DNA of 64,000 nt from Cladobotryum mycophilum (lineage: Eukaryota > Ascomycota > Sordariomycetes > Hypocreales > Hypocreaceae). The DNA lies in contig JAVFKD010000015.1 of NCBI GenBank assembly GCA_036429605.1, forward strand, positions 2,813,421 through 2,877,420, in the 5' to 3' direction. Position 1 is the first letter of the stretch. Each line of letters begins with the position of its first letter. Shown here piece after piece: positions 1-11,396 of the stretch. The notes beneath the pieces are model-generated. The model had not been told where the DNA came from. It made no database searches and worked only from the letters and a program-made list of their open reading frames with translations. The position numbers and the translations under genes were made by a program.

Positions 1-1190
1 CCCTTTACGCGATCGAGGGCAATGTATTTATCCTTGCCCTTGAGGAAGTTATCGCCTAGGGGGCTGTTGGGCAGGAAGAAGAAGAGGACAACGCTCCAGA
101 GGACGGTGATGCCGCCAAAGACGAGGAAGAGAAGTCTCCAGGGGGCGATTCTGGTGTGGGTTTGGCCGATGCCGTAGGATATGACGCCGATGACTAACTG
201 TTTATATATTCATTTAGTTTATAGCTCACGGTATCTCACAACAAACCCCCTGAAAGGAAAAGAAAGAAAGAAAAAGAACGAAGAAAGAAAGAAGAAAAGA
301 AGAAGAAAAGAAGAAAAGAAGAAAAGAAACAAGATATCAACCGAAAAAACTCACACTATACAGCGTAACAAAAGAAATCGCCGTCCTGATGGGCTGCTCC
401 TTCTTCGTATACCACATGGAATTCAGAATCACCATGGCGGGGAAGAGGGGAGCCTCGAGCAGGCCCATGAAGAAGCGCAGGACCATGAGCGAGGCGGCGT
501 CCTGGGCGGCGGCGTGGCAGAGCATGATGCAGCCCCAGAGGAAGACGGCGGCGCTGACGGTGCGGCCGACGGGGAGTTTTTGGAGGATGGCATTGGAGGG
601 GTACTCGGAGAGGAGCCAACCGAAGTAGAAGACTGTGCCGACTGGGAATGTTGTTAGTTGGGGGATATAGATGGAGGGAAGTTTAAGAGGAGAGGAGAGG
701 AGAGGAGAGGAGGAGGGGGGACAAACTCCAGTTGTATTGTGATCCTACGAGGTGTGTGTCTTTACTTAAGCCGTATAATGCTGCATTACTTATCAGAATT
801 TTCTACATATGTTAGACAACCATTATCGAAAAGAAGAAGGGAAAAAAGAGAGAGAAAAGAGAAAAAAAGACGTTATGAAGCTATTCTCACATCCGAGGCA
901 CCAATCGTAGTAGTCCCTATAATCAGGGGCAACAGCCGCCAGTCAATCTTCCGCAGCACGCTCTTAGCTTCCTGCTCGTCGTAGTCGGCCCATTCAGGAT
1001 GTTGACGAAGGTAGGCCGCCGCCGCCGCTTCTTCTTCTCCTTCTTCTCCTTCTCCTCCTTGTCCGAAGACATGGCTTTCACCTGCTTCCCTGTCCTCAGA
1101 GCTGGTCTTTTCGACGGACACTCTTATCTGGCACTGCGGCCGGGTTTTCTCGTCCTCTGTGGAGGATACATTTTCTTGTTTGGTGGACAT
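1..1190 (-). CDS. MFS transporter, allantoate permease (DAL5) family, 3' part outside the window
   Basis: Plasma-membrane major facilitator of the anion:cation symporter (DAL5-like) family, which imports organic anions such as allantoate, ureidosuccinate, vitamins or dipeptides; the substrate cannot be told. I read exons at 1190-891, 802-727, 641-357 and 193-1, all with GT-AG introns whose phases join cleanly. The protein starts with an acidic, Glu- and Ala-rich cytosolic tail, then RKIDWRLLPL before TM1, KILISNAALYGL, GSQYNW joined across an intron to IGTVFYFGWLLSEYPSN, and FFMGLLEAPLFPAMV, all typical of the family. The ATG at 1190 was chosen because translation upstream is only a poly-proline run from a GGA/TCC microsatellite. 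The gene is partial only because the window ends; the missing part would hold the C-terminal half of the 12 TM segments. Confidence 0.85.
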
Positions 1191-1721
1191 TATTTCTTGC
1201 TGGATGTGTAGAGGATTGATCCTTTTCGTCCCTTTTACTTTCAGGGAAAAAGGGGGAGGAAGAAGAGGAAAAAGAGGAAGAGGAGGAGGAGGAGGAGGAG
1301 GAGGAGGAGGAGGAGGGAGTGGTTGATACCAAAGCCGTGACAACCAAGTACGGCGGACGAGTCAAGCATCCAACCCATTCCTAAGGCCTCGCATCCCTTT
1401 ATACTCTGTACGTATCCGTCTCATAATGCACGATCTCACTGGCTGAGTCGTGACACGCGCTGAGAATGTCTCAGTCGCAACTCCACTCGGAGCGGGCCGT
1501 CTGGGTAGAATGACCGGGGGGTCACAATTTGCCATCTGTCAGTCTGGATGAGAAAAAAATTGGATATTAGTCATTTGAGGAAATGAACTTCAGGCCGTTG
1601 ATTTGGGCAGAGAGGTTTGGTATCGCCCCACATGAGTGTCTTGCTCGGGTTGACCGAAACATGTACGCAGGTTTCCCAGTCGCTCATCGTTCATGGTGTT
1701 ATCAGTGACTGGATGAGATAA
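1191..1721. other. Intergenic: 5' flank of the MFS gene up to the hAT insertion
   Basis: No coding frame supported. Apart from the GGA microsatellite I see no gene-like signal. The hAT element is inserted at its right edge. Confidence 0.6.
1276..1316. repeat. (GGA)n microsatellite
   Basis: Near-perfect GGA/TCC trinucleotide tract just upstream of the MFS start codon. It probably lies in the 5' UTR or promoter. Confidence 0.9.
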
Positions 1722-1729
1722 CAGTCAGA

Positions 1730-1751
1730 CAGCGCTTCTTTCAAGTCAAGC
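1730..1751 (+). repeat. hAT left terminal inverted repeat
   Basis: 22 bp identical to the reverse complement of 4672-4693. The 8 bases outside it match the 8 outside the right end. Confidence 0.95.
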
Positions 1752-1896
1752 AAGCGCGATTTTTGCCAAAACTTGCTTGCTTGTCACTGTGACCTCGGTA
1801 GGCTTGCTTGCTTGACAGGCTTGCCAAGTACTTGATACGCTTGATAGGATTGTCAATTGAATTGAGGTCTGACCTGGCTAGTTACGCATTATAATC

Positions 1897-4366
1897 TTAA
1901 GCAGGGCTCTGATAGAGGAAGTTGCCAAGCGTAATTGCACCTCTTTGCAGCCAATTCTTCATACAATGCACCATCTCAAGCGTTGACGGGTTCATTGAGA
2001 GCCTTTGTGTTGATAATGTTAGCTTGGCAAGACTAAACTCTCTCTCACAGTCAGCAGCCATTGCAGGAATTGCAAAGATATCTAAAGCAAGCTTGCTCAG
2101 AGTTGGAAATGCTGCCTTTTGTGAGATCCACCACTGAACAGGATCATCAGTCTCTACAGGAAGGTCAAGTCGATAATAACGATCAAGCTCTGAGCTATCA
2201 TCTGACAGCCGTGTAGTCGTATTCTTGATCCATTGGTTATAATGACCTAGCTCTTTCCGTGGCCGAAGCAGCTCAAGAGCAGAGATCTGATTGGTTGGTT
2301 CATCGGGTTGCTGATGATCTCTTTTATGCCGATACCAATCATCCCAAAAAGCAGACAATTCCTCTTTTGCCTCATACAACCAGGTAATCTGTTCCTTTTG
2401 ACACCAACGGTGCTCAAGCCAACGCAAGCTTAAGCCCGGATGTAGAATAACCGCCGCAGCAAAGAGAGGAGATTCCCCGAGCTTTATGTAATATTCGTTC
2501 AATTTTGACCAAGCTGTTGTAACCGAGATCCGTATGTATTCTTGTGACATTAAATCGAGGTTAGAATAGCGTTGTTGCTTATCTGTTAAAGGAAGATATT
2601 CGTCTTGGGTGTGTAATGGCAGGCTATTCGCAGAAACAGGTGCTTGATTTGAGCGTTGACCTCGGCGAGGTCGGCGGGGAGTTGAATCCAGCATCTGGCG
2701 TTGAGTCTGTTGAATTTGCTCATCAGTAGGCGTTGCTAATAGAGCTCTCCAATCCTCTAGTTGATCAAGAAGATATTCCATTCCAACAATAACTTCCCAT
2801 AATTGACCATGACCGTTTTGCCGCATAAAACCTTGGGTTCGCATTGTTTGATGATGAAGAGGTCGAAGTATTTCCTTGATCTCAACAAGAAGGCGCCAAT
2901 CCTCTGGAGTAAGGATATCATCTTTGGGTATACCATCGTCATGGCATTGTTGTTGAATACCCTCATGCACAATAAAGCTATCAATTTGGGATTGCTTAAT
3001 TAGTGCACGATCAATCATCATAAAAGTTGAATTCCAACGAGTGTCATTATTAAGGATAACCTCTAGCTTTGACGGTTGATAGAGTGTAAATTCGAGAGAA
3101 TCGGATTCATTAATGCAATTCCGGAATTTCTCGCGCCGTTGAGGTGATGCTCGAATGTATTTGATGATGTTACGCAGCTTGCCAATTGGTCCCTTTTTTC
3201 TCCAATGCTGTAGATTATCTTCGTCACAGCCACGCAGCTCAAGAATCTGTGACTCCTGCTCAAAGCTATCAGTATCCTCACCAAAGAGAAAGGCACGACC
3301 AATAAGGTTCAGGATGTGCCCGTAACAGCGCATTCGCCGCTTCGTGATATCAGAATCGATCATCGTTGGATACAATTGACGGAAAAGGTGCTGTAAGCAT
3401 GTATTATTATTAAAGGCGTTATCAGAGATAATAGTACTGATTCGATCACTGATTTCCCACTCATTGATGACCTCAAGCAAGGTTAATGCAAGATTTTTAC
3501 CGGAATGCGAGCCTGATTGCTCTCGAAGGGAAAGAAGGCGTTGTTGATGCTTTCCAGTTGGGCTTAGGAAGTGGGCTGTTATAGCCATTATCGCGTATTG
3601 ATTCGGCGAGGTCCAAAGGTCAAAGCAGAGATGGATATGTGTAAGGGCATTGTGAAGTTGCTGATGAATTAGGGCCTTTTTCTCGTTATAAATAGAATCA
3701 AGAGCTCTTTTTTGGCTATCCTTATTCCAAGAGACCTTGGAATAAAGATCAGGATCCATACCACGTAATAGATGAGAAAGAAATTGTGACTCAAATATAG
3801 TAAAAGGCTGATTCTTCTCAAGAAGAAAGCCAAGAGCTAATTCTTGTGTGTATTGTACTTCAGATCGTAGAATAACTTGAGATCGTATGCGCTTTGGGAT
3901 TGGCCCGTCATCGGATTCTGAGGTTATAGGCGTTGATGTATTTGAATGCCTTTCTTTTGAGATGCTATGACTTATAAAAAGATGCCTTGACGGTGATGAA
4001 GTTGCATTTACGGGGAAGGGTTTTGAACAGCCGGCTTCGTCGCAGTATTTGCATACCCAAAAGGCGTCTCCTAAAGAACGTTAGAAAAGTATTTAAAGTA
4101 AGAAATAGAGCCTGACCTTTCCCGGTTAATAGTATCTCTCGGACAAAGATACCGTGATCCTTGATAAATGAGGAACGGCCACGGTTGCCGAGCTTCGCGA
4201 CAATATCCTCAAGAATAAAGGTACGGCCATGCCATTTGGCCTTGACAACGTGATCGAGGGATTGAGAGTTATCGAGGGCATGATCGGATTGCGATGCCGG
4301 CTCGGAGGCATCTGTGAGCTGCTTAATAATACCGCGAGGCAGCGAAACGTTCAAAAAGCGATTCAT
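1897..4366 (-). CDS. hAT transposase with BED zinc finger and dimerisation domain
   Basis: Cut-and-paste transposase of the hAT superfamily, about 807 residues. Two exons, 4366-4117 and 4070-1897, with a 46-bp GT-AG intron (donor GTCAGG, acceptor TTTAG). A BED-type zinc finger lies at about residues 88-118 (C90-x2-C93 ... H113-x4-H118). The RNase H-like core shows the expected acidic positions in FDLWTSPNQ, in ISDNAFNNN and, after the insertion domain, in DCEREFS. The C-terminal 90 residues are the hAT dimerisation region (QWWISQKAAFPTLSKLALDI). No stop or frameshift is present, unlike most fungal transposon copies that have met RIP. The gene lies entirely between the inverted repeats, so the element looks autonomous. 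Activity itself cannot be judged from sequence. Confidence 0.93.
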
Positions 4367-4671
4367 AATTAATAGTGATAATTGAGATGCATGATGTAAT
4401 TCCTGGTGTTGAGATTCCTAGTTGGTTAGGCTGACGATGAATTAAGGGGTATGGATACGGTAAAACAATTGGCCGATTGGCTGAAAATGGGTGGATCATG
4501 CCTAATTAGGAAATTTATCCAGCTCCGAGGCCGGGTTATTATTATTCCGATCCGACAATGGGCTACCCTAAACTTGTCAAGCTTAACCAAGCCTGAGGCT
4601 ATTCAGGCTTGCTTGCTTGGATGAAGAAATAAGCTCTGCTTGCTTGCTTGCTTGCCAAACTTGCTTGCTTG

Positions 4672-4693
4672 GCTTGACTTGAAAGAAGCGCTG
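4672..4693 (-). repeat. hAT right terminal inverted repeat
   Basis: 22 bp, the perfect inverse of the left end, followed by the second copy of CAGTCAGA at 4694-4701. Confidence 0.95.
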
Positions 4694-4950
4694 CAGTCAG
4701 ATCTACTGGTACCGAGTACAATTGCCACGGTGGCCGGGTCGTTGATGCTGGATGTAAACGATCCTCTATGGTGGCTGGATTAGCATATGAAGTAAAGTAA
4801 GGAGCCCTGTAATTGGTCAAGTATCATCATAAGCGTTCCTATTAACTGATCGACGTCAAGGCGATCCAGCAATAGACCTCCAGTATAAACAATGTAAGTT
4901 GATTAATATATCCAATTCATTATGTCCGTGTTGAACGTATATCATGTCTA

Positions 4951-6771
4951 TCATCCTAGGAAACTCTCGTCCTGATCCTTTCGCTCTGCTTGCTGTAATG
5001 CTGCCTCTAGTGGTATTTCCGCTAATGAAACAAAATTTGTCTTTTTATAAAACTTCCAAATCAGGTACGCTCCTAGTACGAGTGGTATATCCCTGTTTTC
5101 ACGTTAGCGTCCGCATGTTTTGTATCAAGGGATGAACTTACAAGTATGAAGATACAAACTGGCTGGCGTTCCAGTTGCCCTTGGTGAATACTGAAAATCC
5201 TCCCGTGAATAGGATGATGATGCACATGACAAGGCCAAAGTATGATGTGTATACTGCAAATGGTTAGTGATGAATAAAAAAAAGAGGAAAAAAAAGAAGG
5301 AAGGAAAAAAGTGATTCTAATACTTACAAGTCCATGCATTATGCCATGGGAGTCTCTTGGCCGAGATGCCCTGAATTTTCAACGCCTTGAGCAATCGTAT
5401 GTGATTTACCAAGATGGATATCCAAGAAACGAGGACGCCGGCGGCCGTCAGCGAGATGAGCCAGTAAAAGGCCGTAAGAGCATTCGCGGACAAGGCCATG
5501 AAGGCCAGAAACATGAAAATCGCATACAGTCCAACGCAGTAGATGGGAACACCCCAGGACGTCGTCTTCAAAAAGATCTGAGGAGCCTGGCGCTTCAGTG
5601 CGAGACCGTATAGCGTACGGGTTCCGGCCAGGAGCCCCTGGTTCGAGGATGACCATGCGGAGGTAATGACAATGGCGTTAACGACGGAGCCGACTGCGCT
5701 GTATCCGGCCTTGTTGGCGGCGATGACAAAGGGCGATTGCGCGGCGGTTCCGGATGAGTCGTTGAGGTGCTCATCGTTGCTGGCTACCAGCATGCCGACC
5801 ACCAAGACCGCCAGGAGGTAGAACATGACAATTCGGATAAAAACGTTTCGGCAGGCCTTGGGAATGGCCTTTCGCGGGTTCGTCGTCTCGGCGGCAGCCA
5901 TGGCCAGGGACTCGACACCAGCAAAGGAAAAGACTGCATTAGTCATGACGCTCCAGTATCCAAGAAAGCGGCCCCAATTTCCCGTGGCTATATGTTCCAC
6001 GAATGGGCCTGGATTTTTCCAATATTTAAAGTACGTCGGTTCCACGCCGTGTATGCCGCCCAGGCTGATGACCAGACCAAATATGATGAGAAAGACAACC
6101 AGGAGAATCTTCAAAATGGCAAATACGTATTCGACCTCGCCAAAGATTCCCACAAAGGCGACTCCAATGCCCACTGTTAGAATGATGAAAATTATGATCC
6201 AGACGGAAGGGTTCACATCGGTCCATAGCTGGAAGAGGACGCAAATGGCGGTGATTTCAGAGGGGATAGAGAGCAGGTTGCCGTAGACGAGGTTCCAGCC
6301 AATGGCAAACCCCCAAGCCGGATCGACGAAAAACTCGGCATGTCGAACAAAGGATCCGGTGACGGGCAACAGGGCCGACGTCTCTCCCAGGGCAAACTGC
6401 ACAGAGGCGACGACCAGGCTGACGGTGGCGTAGCCGATCAAAGCGCCCAGAGGTCCGCCGACTTGAATGCTCTGACCAAGTCCCAGAAACAGTCCCGTGC
6501 CAATACTCCCGGCGATGCCCAGCATGGACAGATGGCGCTCGTGAAGACCGCGCTTCAGATCGCGGTTCTCGGCCGCTGTGACGAGATCGCCGTGAAGGTC
6601 ATCAGGCGAAGTGGCGGACCGCCTCGCCGCCCATTCCACATCATCCTCGGCCGAAAGATCCAAAGCGCCAGCACCAGCAGTTTTGGTGGTGTTGTAGCCT
6701 CTGTCATTCACCGCGTCGTTGAGAAGCGGTGACATGGCGTTGGGTAATAATGAGGCACCTGAACGTGGCAT
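4951..6771 (-). CDS. Amino-acid permease (AAT/APC family)
   Basis: Integral membrane amino-acid/H+ symporter of the fungal AAT family, about 565 residues. Exons 6771-5328, 5253-5142 and 5092-4951; both introns have GTAAGT donors and the joined length is a multiple of three. The N-terminal cytosolic tail (about 75 residues) is followed by LSMLGIAGSIGTGLFLGLG (TM1 with the unwound GTG substrate site), VTGSFVRHAEFFVDPAWGF and FSFAGVESLAMAAAET, which are core APC motifs, and 12 TM segments in total. The last two exons supply TM12 and the hydrophilic tail ending ESFLG. The nearest family members are general or proline/GABA-type permeases; substrate not assigned. A TTTCTAG just upstream of the ATG could be a splice acceptor, so an extra 5' exon is possible. 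Confidence 0.92.
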
Positions 6772-7576
6772 GCCTCTAGAAATCAGTTATTTCCCCCCAA
6801 CAAGCGGGAGGAAGGGGGGGGGAGGATATTAAATAGGTACTATGAGAACCTTGGAGAGAAAGACGAAAAAAATAAAAATACACACACACACAGTGCCCTT
6901 GTCTTGTCCCCTTGACGCCCTGAGCAACCAACGCGAGGCAAGCAGGCAACAGGCAAACAGGCGAGAGAAGACAAAAAAAGGGAACCAACACAAAAGGAGG
7001 AAAAACTAATAAAGGCGGACAATCAAACTAAGCTTGTTGAGGGTCGCGACTGCGTTTATCGGGATGGTGTCATCGGCCCTGGCTTATGTGACATTTCAGT
7101 AGCGTCTTGCTGCGTCTCCACACGTTCCATGTTCCGTTTCCAGAACCCGGAGAAGAACAAATAGAAATCAATACATACAATGGGGTACATGTGATGTGCA
7201 TGAAAGAATACACATAAGCTAGTATTTATGGGTACCTGAAGAGGAATTGAAGGAAGAGAGCCTGACTGTCTAAAAGGCTAACGAGATGATGATGATGATG
7301 CCATTGAAGGGACTTTTCGAAATGGTATAAATGGTAGTTGGTAATTTCTGGCATGGCTGTATCACGTAATATGAGTTTAGTAATACCACGTCTACGGAGT
7401 ACTTGTAGTCGCATCGCCATACTATCGAATCATGGAAATCTGGTGTGGGAATCTCATGTTTTACAGGCCACTCTTTAGCTGAAAATCCTGACTCGTTGGC
7501 TCCCTTCTAGTACAAGACCGAAACCACATCTTTAATGGTGGGTATCGTCAGATTCGGACCATTATTTCGCAAATAG
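6772..7576. other. Intergenic, no gene seen
   Basis: 5' flank of the permease (a G-rich run near 6815 and a CA tract near 6880), then about 500 bp of unassigned sequence. It holds one TACGGAGTA word at 7393-7401. Confidence 0.6.
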
Positions 7577-8620
7577 TCAGGACCATTCCCCACCAAATAG
7601 ATCCCCAGACAACTCAACCATCGTCTCATCCTGCGTCTCTCTTTTGAGCCGTCTTTGCTCTCGTCTCTCACTGGCCTTTGCCTGCAACTCTAACGTCTGG
7701 TTCGACCTCAACTCCTCCCAGCCTCGCGCGGGCACCACCGCCGGATCGTAATCCGAGACCACGGTCCACACCCCTCCATCGCCGGCCTCCGTGCCGTTTA
7801 CACGTCGCTCAGGGTCTTGTAGCGTCCCCAGATCAGGTAGATATACCTATTCGTATTGACGTGTGCTCTCGAACCCTACCGCCGTCGGCTCGTATTCGGC
7901 AAACAGGTCAAACAGGAATTGCATAGGAACATCGCCAAATCCTGTCGCGCGGCGAATTCTTGCTGTATATGGGAAGAACTCTTTCGGTCTGGGCCGTGCA
8001 CCGTTCCAGAATCTTTTCTCCTCTGGGGTCGCGGGGGGCATTCCGATGTTTCATCCTAGTCTTCTGCAATGAACGGCCAATCTCAAGCATCTCCCCGCCG
8101 ACAGGGAGTCCCAGAAAGTGCATGAGCACAGCCGCTGCTCGGACCGAGTCAGAAGCTGCGTTGTGTGGGCGGTTTACGCTCTCCAAATCTATCGCTGAAG
8201 ATCCAACCAAGACGTAAAATAGGTCAGTAGACGAGGGTAAAGGTTGGAGATGAAGCGAAACTCGAAGATGAGATCAAATCCCGTTAGGATAAGAGGAGTC
8301 TTTCCCCCACATTTGGCTTGGAATGCGTCAATGATATGCGAGACTGTCTGCTCTACTTGGTCGTTTTCGATGTAATGCCGTTCTCCGAATTGTTGAATCT
8401 CACGGTGCCTCTCTTGCCTTTTTCTTCCAACCACGCGTATCCAGTGCGTTTCTAACCCGTAAGAGCGGCTGAGTGCATCCAACGTCTTTGGTAACGTATC
8501 GCATGTTTGGGAAATGAGAGGATTCGATACATGATGTGGAAATGGAGAGTTTTGTATTTCATCCTACCCAAACGTGAGAAGCTTTCATGGCCAGATGACA
8601 TGGCCCGAAAAGACTTGACA
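7577..8620 (-). pseudogene. Decayed Gfd2/YDR514C-like (DEDDh exonuclease-fold) gene
   Basis: Fragments in three frames line up in order as one protein of the Gfd2/YDR514C-like family (RNase H-like fold, possible 3'-5' exonuclease). From the 5' side: a segment ending TYFTSWLDLQ (8600-8190), then NRPHNAASDSVRAAAVLM, the family's Asn-Asp/His motif (8180-8050), then FPYTARI and FAEYEPTAVG (8040-7850), and a tail VVSDYDP (7770-7577). The breaks are a frameshift near 8190, a frameshift in or next to a six-G run at 8033-8038, and an in-frame TAG near 7847-7849. Only the second is in a homopolymer, so unlike the other broken frames in this window this copy is probably a genuine pseudogene. A second, better preserved copy lies at 15.2-16.2 kb. 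Confidence 0.6.
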
Positions 8621-9428
8621 TTTTACCTTTAGAGGGCCACGGGTGTATGTAAACCTTGTTGTGTGCATCATTAAAAGTGACGAACTACTACACATGTATA
8701 TATAAAAAGGCTTTCCAAGGGTCAAAAATGGTGAAACCTAGACTTGAACCTACGCACATGACGGTGAACGAGCCTCACCCCTGTGTATTGACCACTCTAG
8801 CATTCATTCATTCCGCCTTGGTCGATAGGAGGAATTATAGCGATATTTTCCAGTTGCAGAGGTAGTGCCGTCGTGTGTTTAGGGGGAGAAAGAAAGAGAA
8901 AGCGTGGGGTGGTTGAGAAGGGGCTTTTTACTTCAAGCAGCTACCTGTACTCCGTATCATGTCGGCCAATAATGCATTCTAACTATTAAGGTAGACACTG
9001 CCCAATCTATGCATTAATAGGTATTAATACAGGTATTTGTCCTTGGAACTGAGACAGAGCAGAGGGCCGCTTTGCTTTGAGTGGATGGATGCCCGCCAAC
9101 CTACCTTGTAATACAACATCAGTCACCTCCCCCTCCCCCGCGCGCGGGGTCATGCCGCCTCACATATTACGTGTGCTTGCATTGGGTAGTAATGGAGCCG
9201 CCAGACGTGCATACGATGCATGGGATGAGTGAAATGATGTGTTTTGCCACGATTGAGGGGTTCGCTCTGGTACCCAGCTGAAAAATATATATAAATATAG
9301 GCATTGTTCCCCCAACTCGTATAACTGAGAGGGCAGTTTTGCCTATTTTCTCTTATTACTATATAGTACTTGATCACAAACAAAAGAAGCATCCCAATCC
9401 AATCCCACCAGTCATCACCACCATCATC
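8621..9428. other. Intergenic, no gene seen
   Basis: A weak tRNA-like stretch at about 8735-8840 on the minus strand was rejected. It also holds a TACTCCGTA word (8948-8956) and an AT-rich TATA-like run at 9284-9298, 130-145 bp before the next start codon. Confidence 0.5.
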
Positions 9429-9871
9429 ATGTCCATCCCCACTCCCACCGCCAAGCGAATCGGCACCTCCAACGCCGACGCAGAGCTCGTCGACGGCAAC
9501 AACTTCTTCACCGACATCATCATCACCGCAAACTCCCCCACACCCAGCACGTCACCATCACCATCGACGGCCAGGAGCACAAGTTCTCCGGCAGCGGCGC
9601 CTACGCCAAGCTGGGCCGCATCAACCTCGCCAAGGACTTCCTGGGCTACAAGACCATCCAGGTCTCCTTCAGCTTCGAGAGGGCCGGGTCCGTCAAGCCC
9701 TCCATCGACCTCGACATCATCGAACCCATCGCCTTCAACACGAAGCGCACCGCCCTGCTCTCCGCCGAGAACGGCGTCCAGGAGGGCGACGAGGACGAGG
9801 ACGACTACGATGACTGCGAGGTCCGCTTCCTTGCCAGCGTGTCACGACCGGTCGATAGGTCAGATGCCTAA
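9429..9871 (+). CDS. Small hypothetical protein with acidic tail; frame break at a C run
   Basis: I do not recognise a family. From the ATG at 9429 the frame MSIPTPTAKRIGTSNADAEL... holds to 9534. It then continues, with strong C-ending codon bias, one base out of phase (QHVTITIDGQEHKF, FLGYKTIQVSFSF, a short acidic run DEDEDDYDDCEV) to the TAA at 9869-9871. The change lies at the five-C run 9535-9539; one more C gives a continuous frame of about 147 residues. No signal peptide or TM segment, so probably cytosolic. Beta-strand-like alternation in ITIDGQEHKF and IQVSFSF suggests a small beta-sandwich, but that is a guess. A TATA-like AT run lies upstream. Confidence 0.6.
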
Positions 9872-10701
9872 GCTTGGTCAAGGGAACGAAAAAAATAGCA
9901 TACGTCTCCGTGGCGGATATATATGTAGCCATTGCATTGGTATGAGGGCTCGGAAATAGTGGCATCATGTAAAGTTCGTTCATGGTGGTTAAAGACAACG
10001 GGTCTTGGGCATCAATCTTGCACTGCTGGTTTGCGGGTGGACGCTTAGAAACGGAGTCATGGGCCTCCAATTTTGTAAGCCCAAAGACTTGAAAAAATAA
10101 AAATAAAACTAATAACGGCCATCTATCCATCGTACTCTATAAGGGAGCCCGGCGAGACACCTATTTCCCTATTTCCCATAGCTGGTTGTTTGTGCCTTGG
10201 TGATGTTTTTTTTAGTCGGTTTGTAGCAACTGACAGGGAGGGACTCTTTTGTCGGTGCATCATCAATCTTTGGTGCGTCTCTTTTCCCTCATATCGTTGG
10301 TTTTACATACTATGTCATTGTAAGCTGGTGAGGTTGTAATTCAGATAGACTAGGAGAAGCACCAATAACACAACCTTGGAAGGGTTTGTTTGGCCAGTGC
10401 GCAAGCCTCCCGAACAAGCCCGGCCTCCCGTCGCCACATAATCAGCCACTGCCAGTTACCAGCCACCAGCCACCCATCTACATCTGCAAGTACCTCCTAT
10501 TGGGTGGGGCGTTGGAGTAACAGCGGTTAAGCTCAGTAGATGTCCTTGTTAGAGGATCCACCGGACCTTGGTAGATTCATCTTAGAAAATACACTCGCAC
10601 GCATTCATTCAGAGCACCAATCTCCTCCACACAAGTCATTCCAACCATCACCAGCATCCGAATTCAGCCTTCATTGACCACCCCTAAAAAATCATAAAAA
10701 A
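9872..10701. other. Intergenic; downstream flank of 5S copy 1
   Basis: No coding frame supported. From about 10590 to 10701 the sequence matches the flank of 5S copy 3 (16621-16744). The run of T on the minus strand at 10695-10701 is the expected Pol III terminator. Confidence 0.6.
10590..10701 (-). repeat. Duplicated 3' flank of 5S rRNA (copy A)
   Basis: Shares the blocks ATTCAGAGCACCAATCTCC, ATCACCAGCATC and CAGCCTTCATTGACCACC with 16621-16744. Both lie immediately downstream of 5S genes, so a unit longer than the 119-bp gene was duplicated. Confidence 0.75.
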
Positions 10702-10820
10702 ACATACAACAGCCGGTGTTCGCTGGTGGTCACCCACCCAACTACTAATCTGCCTCTCATTGGCTTGACTATGGGAGAGCGGACGGGATCCCGTATATTC
10801 CAATGGATATGGTCGTATGT
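10702..10820 (-). rRNA. 5S ribosomal RNA, copy 1
   Basis: 119 nt with the fungal 5S ends ACATACGACC (5') and GTTGTATGT (3'), which pair as helix I. The conserved GGGATCCCGTCCGCTC and GGGTGGGTGACCACCAGCGAA blocks and a T-run terminator are present. Dispersed 5S genes are the rule in Pezizomycotina. Differs from copy 4 at a single base (AATGAGAG against AACGAGAG). Confidence 0.93.
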
Positions 10821-11396
10821 GCCAGATGGTGACTCTATTCAGATTATAACAGGCAATGCAACTACTGTGATAGCGGAGAAGACCACAATAGAAAAGGGCC
10901 TAAGAAACCTTGGCTAGTCCTAGGTAACCTAGTTAAAGCGGAAGATTTGTTAGCGATCTTGATTCTTTATTGACGCGGAATGTAAAGGAAAACCGATGGT
11001 ATCTTGTTTACCTAGGTACTTAATTATTACTCGTGGTAGAAATGGCCGCCTCAAGGATGCATTCCAATGAAATGCGAATGCCTGGGCTTTGAGGCTGACA
11101 CCAGCCTGGCGCCTCAGGCTCAAGGTGGCGTTTAGATTGACCAATTGGAGGGGCTCATATCATGGGCAGATCTTTGGCTAGCATAAGAGATCAGAGGCTG
11201 ATGATGCCCCCACGGGCAGTTGGCACTGTTAAATAGACGCTCTCGTTCCCAGAAATTGGCTTGTTGGTGACACTGCATTATCAAGCTACCGACTCACCCA
11301 CGGAACTCTTTCTGTCTCTTTCAACCCCCCCCTAATATTGTACTGTTTCGAGAGCGGTAACCGAACGACCGACACACACTTATTTTCATCAACACT
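10821..11396. other. Intergenic between 5S copy 1 and the C2H2 gene
   Basis: No gene seen. It must contain the promoter of the C2H2 gene and, on the minus strand, the upstream side of the 5S gene. Confidence 0.5.

Larger units (their letters stand above)
1722..4701. mobile_element. hAT superfamily DNA transposon with 8-bp target duplication
   Basis: The element proper spans 1730-4693 (2,964 bp). It has 22-bp perfect terminal inverted repeats starting CAGCGCTTCTTTC (1730-1751 and the complement at 4672-4693). Both ends are bordered by the direct 8-bp repeat CAGTCAGA (1722-1729 and 4694-4701), the target duplication length typical of hAT. About 100 bp inside each end are many AAGCAAGC-like words, probable subterminal transposase sites. 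The single gene inside is uninterrupted. Perfect ends, a perfect duplication and an open transposase frame indicate recent insertion and possible autonomy. Confidence 0.95.

Noticed and set aside
1191..1343. Longer N-terminus for the MFS protein (poly-proline)
   Set aside because: It is the translation of a GGA/TCC microsatellite and starts at a non-ATG codon; the ATG at 1190 gives a normal family N-terminus.
8735..8840. Minus-strand tRNA-like sequence with a good anticodon-like stem-loop and GGTTCAAGTC
   Set aside because: Position 33 is not U, the T-arm cannot form a normal 5-bp stem and 7-nt loop, and the acceptor ends do not pair. At most an old relic.
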